A stretch of DNA of 5,107 nt from contig CANJNX010000096.1 in assembly GCA_947475495.1 (NCBI GenBank), forward strand, positions 1-5,107. Direction: 5' to 3'. This DNA is from Comamonadaceae bacterium (GTDB taxonomy: Bacteria; Pseudomonadota; Gammaproteobacteria; Burkholderiales; Burkholderiaceae_C). The translations under genes and the position numbers were made by a program. Below, piece after piece: positions 1 through 5,107 of the stretch. How positions within the stretch are numbered: the first letter of the stretch is position 1; each line of letters begins with the position of its first letter. The notes under the pieces are model-generated. The model saw nothing but the letters and a program-made list of their open reading frames with translations, was not told where the DNA came from and ran no database searches.

Positions 1-1
1 C

Positions 2-1024
2 TTCACCATCAACGCCATGTACTACGACCCCCAAACCGAATTGGTGGTGGACTACCACGGTGGTTTGAAAGACGCTAAAAACAAAACACTGCGCATGATT
101 GGGGACGCCGCTACCCGCTACCGCGAAGACCCGGTTCGGATTATTCGCGCGGTGCGTTTTGCTGCCAAGTTGAACCCTCTGGGATTTAAGTTGGACTCCA
201 AAACAGCAGGGCCTTTGGTGAAGTCGCAGCAGTTGTTGGCCGATGTTCCGCAAAGCCGTTTGTTTGACGAGATGCTGAAGTTGCTGCAAACGGGACACGC
301 CTTGGCATCGATTGCCCAACTCAAAAAACTCGGTTTGTCTCGGGGAATTTATCCGCTGTTGGACGTGGTGGTTGAGCGGGCAGAAACGCCGTTTGTCACC
401 TCAGCCTTGCAAGACACCGACCGCCGCGTGGGCGAAGGCAAGCCGGTGGCGCCTAGCTTTTTGTTGGCATGCGTGTTGTGGGCTGATGTGCGTGACGGCT
501 GGGCAGAGCGCTTGGAGCAACGCCAGCATTCGCACCCTGCGCTGCAAGATGCGATTGACGATGTTTTCAATGCCCGCATTGGTGATGTCTCGGGTCGCGG
601 AAAGCTTGCCGGTGATATGCGTGAAATATGGATGATCCAGCCGCGCTTTGAAAAGCGCGTCGGCAGCGCACCGTTTGGTTTGGTTCAACAAGAGCGTTTT
701 CGGGCTGCCTTTGATTTCATGCGCCTTCGCGCTGACATCGGCGAGGTGGATGAAGCTTTGGCGGACTGGTGGCAAGAGTTCAGTACGGGCGACGACTTGT
801 ACCGTGAAGACTTGGTGGACCAGGTTCGCCAGGAAACCCAAAAGCGACCCCGCGCTCCCAAGATGCAACGTGCGCCTGCGCCCATGGATCGGCCCGAAGC
901 CGCGCCGGGGGATGAGGTTTCAGAGGGCGCAGCGCCTAAAAAACGCCGTCGCCGTCGCCGTACAGGCGGCCCTAGCGGCTCCAGCGGCTCTGCTGCCCCA
1001 GACAGCAGTGACGCCGGTCTTTGA
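2..1024 (+). CDS. pcnB: Poly(A) polymerase I, 5'-truncated by window edge
   Basis: This is the C-terminal 340 residues of a class II nucleotidyltransferase of the PcnB family, which adds 3' poly(A) tails to RNA and so promotes decay. The frame is open from base 2 and starts with FTINAMYYDP, the end of the catalytic palm. The ATG at 17 lies inside this conserved motif and is not the true start. The neck motif RYREDPVRIIRAVRFAAKL follows (fragment residues about 39-57) and is the family hallmark shared with tRNA CCA-adding enzymes. A helical RNA-binding body comes next. The protein ends in a Pro/Ala-rich stretch, KKRRRRRR (bases 938-961) and a Gly/Ser tail; basic tails of this kind are usual in PcnB and suit RNA binding. 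The N-terminal part, including the GS and DxD metal-binding motifs that separate a polymerase from a relative, is off the window, so family identity rests on the neck motif, the basic tail and the folK neighbour. Confidence 0.95.
   Translation, partial: FTINAMYYDPQTELVVDYHGGLKDAKNKTLRMIGDAATRYREDPVRIIRAVRFAAKLNPLGFKLDSKTAGPLVKSQQLLADVPQSRLFDEMLKLLQTGHALASIAQLKKLGLSRGIYPLLDVVVERAETPFVTSALQDTDRRVGEGKPVAPSFLLACVLWADVRDGWAERLEQRQHSHPALQDAIDDVFNARIGDVSGRGKLAGDMREIWMIQPRFEKRVGSAPFGLVQQERFRAAFDFMRLRADIGEVDEALADWWQEFSTGDDLYREDLVDQVRQETQKRPRAPKMQRAPAPMDRPEAAPGDEVSEGAAPKKRRRRRRTGGPSGSSGSAAPDSSDAGL
642..659 (+). repeat. 18-base perfect inverted repeat inside pcnB
   Basis: CGCGCTTT-GA-AAAGCGCG has eight-base perfect arms. 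In mRNA it could form a GC-rich stem of seven pairs with a UGAA loop. It encodes part of PRFEKRV in the normal pcnB frame. There is no T-run after it, so it is not an intrinsic terminator; it may be chance. Confidence 0.5.
944..961 (+). repeat. (CGCCGT)x3 hexamer repeat encoding six arginines
   Basis: Three exact tandem copies of CGCCGT encode the six arginines of the PcnB basic tail. An imperfect repeat of AGCGGCTC (974-981 and 983-990) follows in the Gly/Ser tail. Hexamer slippage would change the arginine count by two without shifting frame. Confidence 0.7.
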
Positions 1025-1036
1025 TTCTCAAGTGCC

Positions 1037-1525
1037 ATGCGAGAGCGTTCGTCTGTAGTTGCGACAGTAGGGTTGGGGGCTAACCTCGGCAATCCTCAGG
1101 CCGCAGTTGCTGGCGCGATTGCATCGCTTGCTGCGTTGGACGGTGTAAAGCTAGTAGCCCAGTCGGCGTTCTACCGCAGTGCGCCCATTGATTCGAGCGG
1201 CCCAGACTATGTCAATGCGGTTGTTCAACTCCAAACCAACTTAATTGCGCCTGAACTCTTGGCCCAGTTGCAAACGATAGAGCAGGGCGCAGGACGCGAG
1301 CGGCCTTACCGCAATGCCCCACGAACCTTGGATTTAGATCTCTTGTTGTTTGGAGATGCCAGCATTCAAAGCCCATCTTTGACAGTGCCACACCCCCGAA
1401 TGTGGCAACGTGCATTTGTGTTGCTGCCTTTGGCCGAGATTGCGCCAGCGCTTGTCAGTGCCGCGCTGTTGGACTCCGTCAAAGACCAGATTCTGGAGCG
1501 TGTGCCGGATGGCAATAATTGCTAG
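1037..1525 (+). CDS. folK: 2-amino-4-hydroxy-6-hydroxymethyldihydropteridine pyrophosphokinase (HPPK)
   Basis: A cytoplasmic enzyme that transfers pyrophosphate from ATP to 6-hydroxymethyl-7,8-dihydropterin, the step before dihydropteroate synthase in folate synthesis. The 162-residue length is normal for a single-domain HPPK. Visible family motifs are GLGANLGNP (residues 12-20), FYRSAP (45-50, pterin loop), PDYVNAVVQL (56-65), RNAPRTLDLDLLLFG (92-106; D99 and D101 match the two Mg-binding aspartates) and HPRMWQRAFVLLPL (119-132). The ATG at 1037 is chosen because it gives the usual short lead before the GLGANLG strand and is the first ATG after the in-frame pcnB stop at 1022. No good Shine-Dalgarno precedes it, so translation may be coupled to pcnB, which ends 12 bases upstream. 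The TAG stop lies in a CTAG shared with the stop of the opposing acoR gene. Function is near certain; the exact start is less so. Confidence 0.96.
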   Translation: MRERSSVVATVGLGANLGNPQAAVAGAIASLAALDGVKLVAQSAFYRSAPIDSSGPDYVNAVVQLQTNLIAPELLAQLQTIEQGAGRERPYRNAPRTLDLDLLLFGDASIQSPSLTVPHPRMWQRAFVLLPLAEIAPALVSAALLDSVKDQILERVPDGNNC

Positions 1526-3444
1526 GCGTTTAATTTTCGGTACAGCGTTTGGCGGCTGATTCCTAAGGCACGGGCTGCCATGGAAACATTACCTTGGCTA
1601 GACGCCATCGCCGATTCAATCGCGCAGCGTGACAGGTCTTTGAGGTTTTGGGGTTCAGAAGATGGCCTAGGCGAGTTTGCTATCAAAGATGGCGCCTCGT
1701 TGTTTCGTATATCCAACGCAATATCGTCGGGTAAATGGTTCCAGCCGATGGTGTTTTCATCGGGGTTCAGCATAGCGCTGGCCGTTCGCAATACGCTGGA
1801 GAACTGGCGCAAGTTGCCAGGCCATGCATACAAGCGCATGCTGTCAAGCACCTCGGCATCGAGGTCAATGTCACGCTCTGGATTGAGGGTGCGTAAAAGC
1901 CGTTCGGCCAAAGCTTGAAAATCTTGTCGCTCACGCAGCGACGGAAGTTGGACCATCAGCCCATTGATTCGGTAATAAAGGTCACTGCGAAACCGTCCTT
2001 GGTCGGCTTCTTCGCGCAAATGACTGTGGGTGGCACACACCAAGGCAAAGTCCACGGCAACCGAGCGTCCCGCACCCAAGGGCGTCACCGTGCGCTCTTG
2101 CAAAACACGCAACAAGCGGGTCTGCATGCCTAGAGGCATATCTCCAATCTCGTCTAAAAACAGAGTGCCTCCACTGGCTTCGCGCAGGCGTCCTAGACTG
2201 CCTTGTTTCTTTGCGCCTGTGAAAGCGCCTGCTTCATAGCCGAACAGTTCGGCCTCAATCAAATGCTCAGGAATAGCGGCACAGTTAATAGCTACAAAAG
2301 GCCCGTTGTGGCGCAAACTGCTTTCGTGCAAAGCGCGCGCAAAGTATTCTTTGCCAACGCCAGACTCCCCTTGGATCAGGATGGGAATGGGTTTGTCTAA
2401 AACGCGGCGGGCTTTGTCTGCCGCACTGCGCCAACGCAGATCCCCCGTGTCAAGCGCTGCTAACGCATCCTGCTGGGACTCACCTTGCACACGCTTCGAA
2501 GCGGTGGGGGCGTGCGATGGATTAGTTTGGCCTTGAATTTGTGCGAAAAGTAGTTTTCCGTTGTGTGAGCGAATCGGAAACGCGGCTTGCGACTGTCGTT
2601 TCGCGCGGTACAGAAAATCATGCCACTGCATATCAAGCAGACTGCCAATTTGAGTCACTCCCAAGGCTTTGGGGATCAGACCTAACAAGGCCATGCCAAT
2701 CCGATTGGCGCCGACGATCCAACCCTCCTCTGTGAGCGCAACGATGGCTTCAGCCACCGTGCCTATGCCTTCTGACTGTGCGTGAAGGCGCAAAAGAATA
2801 TGCCCCTGGCTATTGGAAAGAAGCAGTCGGTTTTCGATCATCCGCGCCGCCGTGTTGACAAGCCCCAAGGTATGGGGGTGTCCGTTGTGTTGGTCGCCGG
2901 TGATGTCCAAAATGCCAAGCAACTCACCGTTGAAAGACATGATGGGCGCTGCCGCACACGTTAGAAAGCCATTGCGCTCTAAGAAATGTTCAGAGCCATG
3001 AATTTCAATAGCGCACGATTCCGCAATGGCTGTCCCAATCGCGTTGGTTCCGCGGTGCTCTTCATGCCAAGACGCACCGCATGCCAGCGCCACCCGTTGG
3101 GTCTTGTCCAGAAAAACAGGGTCTCCCAAGGTGTGCATCAACACGCCGCGGTTGTCTGCCAACACCACTACGTTTTGGTTATGGTGCACTTGCGCAAACA
3201 AGTATTCCATCACAGGGCGGGAGTGAGACAGCAGCGCATGGTTGCGCAGCATGGCTTGGCGAAGTAAAAAACTGCTGCGGTGTTCGTCTGGGTGTACTTT
3301 TTCGGCCGGGGCAAGTCCAGCGGTCAAGCTGCGCTTCCAAGACCGGGCCAGTCTTTCGTCCAAACCCTGCGTTGGAATATCTCCGAATTGCATTAAATGC
3401 TGACGCGCATGGCTCAGGGTGATGGCGTTATGGGCAGTGTGCAC
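1522..3444 (-). CDS. acoR: AcoR-type sigma-54-dependent transcriptional activator
   Basis: A 640-residue bacterial enhancer-binding protein that uses ATP hydrolysis to open sigma-54 promoters. Domains in order: a GAF sensor (about 75-205) with the AcoR-typical stretch ASWHEEHRGTNAIGTAIAE (124-142); a PAS-like region (about 220-300); a polar linker (about 301-335); an AAA+ domain (about 336-560); and a Fis-type helix-turn-helix at the end (about 604-640). AAA+ motifs are intact: Walker A GESGVGKE (359-366, K365), the sigma-54-contacting GAFTGA loop (406-411), Walker B TLFLDE (427-432, D431/E432) and the arginine-finger region RFRSDLYYR (484-492). There is no receiver domain, so it should respond to a small molecule rather than phosphorylation; acetoin or acetaldehyde is inferred from family and neighbour. 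The start is GTG, supported by AGGAG five bases upstream. It diverges from an aldehyde dehydrogenase, its likely target, and converges on folK with a 4-base overlap. The precise effector and symbol are inference. Confidence 0.93.
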   Translation of the reverse strand: MHTAHNAITLSHARQHLMQFGDIPTQGLDERLARSWKRSLTAGLAPAEKVHPDEHRSSFLLRQAMLRNHALLSHSRPVMEYLFAQVHHNQNVVVLADNRGVLMHTLGDPVFLDKTQRVALACGASWHEEHRGTNAIGTAIAESCAIEIHGSEHFLERNGFLTCAAAPIMSFNGELLGILDITGDQHNGHPHTLGLVNTAARMIENRLLLSNSQGHILLRLHAQSEGIGTVAEAIVALTEEGWIVGANRIGMALLGLIPKALGVTQIGSLLDMQWHDFLYRAKRQSQAAFPIRSHNGKLLFAQIQGQTNPSHAPTASKRVQGESQQDALAALDTGDLRWRSAADKARRVLDKPIPILIQGESGVGKEYFARALHESSLRHNGPFVAINCAAIPEHLIEAELFGYEAGAFTGAKKQGSLGRLREASGGTLFLDEIGDMPLGMQTRLLRVLQERTVTPLGAGRSVAVDFALVCATHSHLREEADQGRFRSDLYYRINGLMVQLPSLRERQDFQALAERLLRTLNPERDIDLDAEVLDSMRLYAWPGNLRQFSSVLRTASAMLNPDENTIGWNHLPDDIALDIRNNEAPSLIANSPRPSSEPQNLKDLSRCAIESAMASSQGNVSMAARALGISRQTLYRKLNA

Positions 3445-3449
3445 TTTGT

Positions 3450-3454
3450 CTCCT
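3450..3454 (-). promoter_or_regulatory. acoR ribosome binding site supporting a GTG start
   Basis: On the minus strand AGGAG is followed by ACAAA and then GTG at 3444-3442. The five-base spacing is good, and no better in-frame ATG lies nearby, so the GTG start is preferred. The Shine-Dalgarno sits inside the small inverted repeat TGTCT-CCT-AGACA (plus-strand 3447-3459), which could partly mask it. Confidence 0.8.
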
Positions 3455-3456
3455 AG

Positions 3457-3472
3457 ACAGATTGAAATCTGT
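3457..3472. repeat. 16-base perfect inverted repeat in the acoR leader
   Basis: ACAGATT-GA-AATCTGT has seven-base perfect arms and a two-base centre. It lies directly upstream of the acoR Shine-Dalgarno. It could be a protein operator, or in RNA a six-base-pair stem with a four-base loop. It shares bases 3457-3459 with the neighbouring repeat that covers the ribosome binding site. Confidence 0.6.
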
Positions 3473-3523
3473 TCTGTGTGGTGTAAGTCTGTTCATCGTA
3501 ACCATAGCGCTGCAAGCTGACGA

Positions 3524-3541
3524 TATGCATACAAATGCATA
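3524..3541. repeat. 18-base perfect inverted repeat built of ATGCAT units
   Basis: TATGCAT-ACAA-ATGCATA has seven-base arms and a four-base centre. Because ATGCAT is itself palindromic, it also reads as a direct repeat of ATGCATA with a 10-base period. It abuts candidate enhancer site UAS1. A third ATGCAT occurs at 3673-3678, just upstream of the -24 box. Function is unknown. Confidence 0.55.
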
Positions 3542-3565
3542 GCACTTGCGCAGCAATAGTGTCAC
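3536..3565 (-). promoter_or_regulatory. Possible sigma-70 promoter for acoR
   Basis: On the minus strand GTGACA (plus 3560-3565; five of six to TTGACA) is followed 18 bases later by TATGCA (plus 3536-3541), preceded by TGC as in an extended -10. The -10 matches TATAAT poorly, so this is weak. If real, transcription would start near 3529, leaving a leader of about 85 bases, and UAS1 would fall almost entirely between the two boxes. Confidence 0.25.
3542..3562. promoter_or_regulatory. Candidate activator-binding site UAS1 (AcoR enhancer)
   Basis: A 21-base imperfect dyad with outer arms GCAC and GTGT separated by 13 bases, carrying the core CACTTGCG (3543-3550) and ending in AATAGTGT. It matches a second copy exactly 32 bases downstream. 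Its centre is near -159 relative to the predicted acoD start, within normal enhancer distance. Assignment to AcoR is inference from position and from the neighbouring regulator gene. Confidence 0.5.
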
Positions 3566-3573
3566 TTTTTGGA

Positions 3574-3594
3574 ACACTTGCGAGGTAACTGTGT
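3574..3594. promoter_or_regulatory. Candidate activator-binding site UAS2 (AcoR enhancer)
   Basis: The second copy of the dyad: ACAC, 13 bases, GTGT, with core CACTTGCG (3575-3582) and ending AACTGTGT. Aligned with the copy 32 bases upstream, the shared pattern is CACTTGCG-N2-G-N-AA-N2-GTGTC, while the flanking bases diverge. Its centre is near -127 from the predicted acoD start. A 32-base offset is about three helical turns, so proteins on both sites would sit on the same DNA face. Confidence 0.5.
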
Positions 3595-3649
3595 CGAACT
3601 GGAGCGCAGGCGCGGGTGGTGATGCGGCAACGCAAAGGGGTGTGTTTCC

Positions 3650-3662
3650 AATGAAAACGTTG
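3650..3662 (+). promoter_or_regulatory. IHF-like site between enhancers and promoter
   Basis: AATGAA-AACG-TTG agrees with the IHF consensus WATCAA-N4-TTR at 8 of 9 defined positions; the C is G. It lies between the candidate enhancers (ending 3594) and the -24 element (3685), where IHF bends DNA at many sigma-54 promoters. The mismatch is at a usually well-kept base, so this is suggestive only. Confidence 0.35.
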
Positions 3663-3684
3663 GTCAAAGCGAATGCATTGAAGT

Positions 3685-3700
3685 TGGCACGGGACTTGAT
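3685..3700 (+). promoter_or_regulatory. Sigma-54 (-24/-12) promoter for acoD
   Basis: TGGCACG-GGAC-TTGAT matches the RpoN consensus TGGCACG-N4-TTGCW at every defined position except the C of the -12 GC, which is A here. The preceding T (3684) also fits. The GG (3686-3687) and the -12 G (3698) have the required 12-base offset. Transcription would begin near 3711, giving a leader of about 50 bases before the ATG at 3761. The divergent sigma-54 activator supports the call. The altered -12 base could lower basal RpoN binding; the start site is predicted only. Confidence 0.75.
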
Positions 3701-3719
3701 TAGGTGAGATTACCCGCAA

Positions 3720-3732
3720 GGGAAACATTCCC
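3720..3732 (+). repeat. Short palindrome in the predicted acoD leader
   Basis: GGGAA-ACA-TTCCC has five-base perfect arms. It falls about 10-20 bases after the predicted transcription start and ends 15 bases before the Shine-Dalgarno, so it would be transcribed. The stem is too short to act alone as a strong hairpin and no U-tract follows, so it is not a terminator. Confidence 0.4.
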
Positions 3733-3747
3733 ATTTATTTTCATATT

Positions 3748-3756
3748 AGAGGAGAC
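3748..3756 (+). promoter_or_regulatory. acoD ribosome binding site
   Basis: AGAGGAGAC contains GGAG, ends four bases before the ATG at 3761 and fixes that start. The AGGAGACAA string within and just after it (3750-3758) is the same as that in front of acoR on the opposite strand. Confidence 0.85.
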
Positions 3757-3760
3757 AACC

Positions 3761-5107
3761 ATGCTTTACGCTTATCCCGGAACCCCAGGTGCCAAAGTCG
3801 CATTCAAAGGCCATTACGACAACTTCATTGGAGGTAAGTTTGTTGCCCCCGTTAAAGGCCAGTACTTTGACGTCATTACCCCCATCACTGGCAAACCCTA
3901 TACCAAAGCCGCTCGTTCGACGGCTGAAGACGTCGAACTCGCCCTCGATGCAGCCCACGCAGCTGCCGATGCGTGGGGCCGCACGCCCGCAGCTGACCGC
4001 GCCAATGTGTTGCTCAAAATTGCAGACCGCATCGAAGCCAACTTGGAGCTATTGGCGTATGCAGAGACCGTGGACAACGGCAAAGCCATTCGCGAGACGC
4101 TCAATGCTGACATTCCGCTCACCGTAGATCACTTTCGCTATTTCGCAGGCTGTGTTCGTGCCCAAGAAGGGGCGCTGAGCAATATTGATGACAACACCGT
4201 GGCGTACCACATCCAAGAACCCTTGGGCGTTGTCGGTCAGATCATTCCTTGGAACTTCCCGATTTTGATGGCTGCTTGGAAACTGGCACCAGCACTGGGC
4301 GCGGGTAACTGCGTGGTTTTAAAACCTGCGGAGTCCACCCCCATCAGTATCTTGGTATTGGTCGAGTTGATTGCTGACTTGCTGCCACCTGGCGTTCTCA
4401 ACATCGTCAATGGCTACGGTCGTGAAGCTGGTTTGCCATTGGCAACCAGCAAACGCATTGCAAAAATCGCCTTCACCGGTTCGACATCCACAGGCCGTGT
4501 GATTGCGCAGGCTGCTGCCAACAACTTGATCCCAGCGACCTTGGAGCTGGGCGGGAAATCGCCTAATATTTTCTTTGCCGACATCATGGACAAAGACGAT
4601 GGCTTTTTGGACAAAGCAATCGAAGGCATGGTGCTTTTCGCATTCAACCAAGGTGAGGTTTGCACCTGCCCTTCTCGCGCATTGATCCAAGAGTCCATTT
4701 ACGACAAATTCATGGAGCGCGTTTTAAAGCGTGTGGCTGCTATTAAGCACGCCAATCCACTTGACACCGACAGCATGATGGGCGCACAGGCATCTAAAGA
4801 GCAACTTACCAAAATTTTGTCTTACCTCGATTTAGGAAAACAAGAAGGCGCCAAAGTTCTGATTGGTGGCGAGCAAGCCCATTTGGGTGGCGATTTAGAA
4901 GGGGGTTACTACGTACAGCCCACTTTGTTTAAAGGCCATAACAAAATGCGGATTTTCCAAGAAGAAATTTTTGGACCCGTATTGGCTGTAACGACCTTCA
5001 AAGATGAAGCTGAGGCGTTGGAAATTGCCAATGACACCTTGTATGGATTGGGCGCTGGCGTATGGAGCCGCAACGGTAATGTGGCCTACCGCATGGGCCG
5101 CGCTATC
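3761..5107 (+). CDS. acoD: NAD-dependent acetaldehyde/aldehyde dehydrogenase, 3'-truncated by window edge
   Basis: A soluble enzyme of the aldehyde dehydrogenase superfamily, closest by eye to the AcoD/ExaC/AldB group that oxidises acetaldehyde to acetate with NAD+. The ATG at 3761 follows AGAGGAGACAACC, and 449 codons run to the window end. The family is about 506 residues long, so only the last 55-60 (bridging/oligomerisation part) are missing. Seen: IIPWNFP (161-167) with N165, which stabilises the oxyanion; KPAE (188-191) with K188 for cofactor binding; FTGSTSTG (238-245), the Rossmann glycine motif; LELGGKSPN (261-269) with general base E262; [12 protein letters not shown] (295-306) with nucleophile C301; and EEIFGPVL (401-408) with cofactor-contacting E402 and F404. 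QEEIFGP and [15 protein letters not shown] are characteristic of the AcoD/ExaC group. A sigma-54-type promoter and candidate activator sites precede it, and the divergent acoR is the likely regulator. Acetaldehyde is the probable substrate, but other short aldehydes are possible; exaC or aldB would be equally defensible symbols. Confidence 0.95.
   Translation, partial: MLYAYPGTPGAKVAFKGHYDNFIGGKFVAPVKGQYFDVITPITGKPYTKAARSTAEDVELALDAAHAAADAWGRTPAADRANVLLKIADRIEANLELLAYAETVDNGKAIRETLNADIPLTVDHFRYFAGCVRAQEGALSNIDDNTVAYHIQEPLGVVGQIIPWNFPILMAAWKLAPALGAGNCVVLKPAESTPISILVLVELIADLLPPGVLNIVNGYGREAGLPLATSKRIAKIAFTGSTSTGRVIAQAAANNLIPATLELGGKSPNIFFADIMDKDDGFLDKAIEGMVLFAFNQGEVCTCPSRALIQESIYDKFMERVLKRVAAIKHANPLDTDSMMGAQASKEQLTKILSYLDLGKQEGAKVLIGGEQAHLGGDLEGGYYVQPTLFKGHNKMRIFQEEIFGPVLAVTTFKDEAEALEIANDTLYGLGAGVWSRNGNVAYRMGRAI

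Larger units (their letters stand above)
3445..3760. promoter_or_regulatory. Divergent acoR-acoD control region
   Basis: These 316 bases lie between the GTG of acoR and the ATG of acoD and contain no credible gene. From the acoR side they hold the acoR ribosome binding site, two overlapping small inverted repeats (3447-3459 and 3457-3472), an 18-base inverted repeat (3524-3541), two related 21-base dyads (3542-3562 and 3574-3594), an IHF-like sequence (3650-3662), a -24/-12 element (3685-3700), a short palindrome in the predicted acoD leader (3720-3732) and the acoD ribosome binding site. Stretches 3485-3520 and 3600-3645 show nothing I can name. The order enhancer, bend site, -24/-12 promoter, gene is the standard layout for sigma-54-dependent genes, and it fits the sigma-54 activator encoded next door. 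Confidence 0.8.

Noticed and set aside
401..868. 155-codon open frame antisense to pcnB, and another at 685-1092
   Set aside because: No family resemblance in the translations; they are explained by the codon bias of the real genes on the plus strand.
1500..1545. Possible terminator at the folK/acoR junction, including the palindrome GCAAT-A-ATTGC (1512-1522)
   Set aside because: The one-base centre cannot form a stable hairpin without losing most pairs, and no T-run follows directly on either strand.
359..2370. Walker A of AcoR reads GESGVGKE rather than GESGTGKE (residues 359-366, bases 2347-2370) as a sign of a defective ATPase
   Set aside because: The lysine and glycines are intact, substitution of this residue is tolerated in the family, and GAFTGA and Walker B are normal.
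3570..3581. TGG...TTGC at 3570-3581 as a sigma-54 promoter
   Set aside because: The GG to GC offset is only 9 bases; the TTGC belongs to the repeated CACTTGCG core of UAS2.
3661..3678. Alternative -24/-12 promoter: TTGG at 3660-3663 with TGCAT at 3674-3678
   Set aside because: The GG to GC offset is 13 rather than 12 bases and the -24 box is poor (TGGTCAA). The element at 3685-3700 fits far better.
3453..3734. Minus-strand open frames across the divergent region (3453-3734 and 3428-3667)
   Set aside because: They lack recognisable protein features and good ribosome binding sites, and they overlap the regulatory elements and the acoR start.
4319..4698. Minus-strand open frames inside acoD
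   Set aside because: They lie wholly within a clear aldehyde dehydrogenase frame and encode nothing recognisable.

Overview
The window looks like chromosomal DNA of a betaproteobacterium, most likely a member of the Comamonadaceae (Limnohabitans/Rhodoferax/Polaromonas type). This rests on the pcnB-folK gene pair, the character of the encoded proteins, and AGGAGACAA-type ribosome binding sites in front of two genes. The genus is a guess from memory of family sequences, not a search result. I see no mobile element, CRISPR array, rRNA or tRNA.

Layout: (1) Bases 2-1024 (+) hold the C-terminal two thirds or so of poly(A) polymerase I (pcnB), cut by the left edge. (2) Bases 1037-1525 (+) hold folK (HPPK, folate synthesis), 12 bases after pcnB and in the same frame, so probably co-transcribed. 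(3) Bases 1522-3444 (-) hold a 640-residue sigma-54 enhancer-binding activator of the AcoR type (GAF, PAS-like, AAA+, Fis-type HTH). It converges on folK, and the two stop codons share one CTAG. (4) Bases 3445-3760 are a 316-base divergent regulatory region. (5) Bases 3761-5107 (+) hold an NAD-dependent aldehyde dehydrogenase of the AcoD/ExaC/AldB family, cut by the right edge after 449 codons with all catalytic residues present.

The genes form two unrelated units. pcnB-folK is housekeeping (RNA decay and folate). acoR/acoD is a divergent regulator-target pair, probably for oxidising acetaldehyde (from ethanol, acetoin or similar carbon sources) to acetate. The divergent region reads like a nearly complete sigma-54 control region for acoD. 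It has two 21-base imperfect dyads exactly 32 bases apart (candidate activator sites), an IHF-like site, a -24/-12 element with one deviation, and a strong Shine-Dalgarno. Several inverted repeats lie on the acoR side and suggest autoregulation.

I found no evidence of an entirely new biological system. The genes are ordinary, and the most informative content is the regulatory architecture at 3445-3760.
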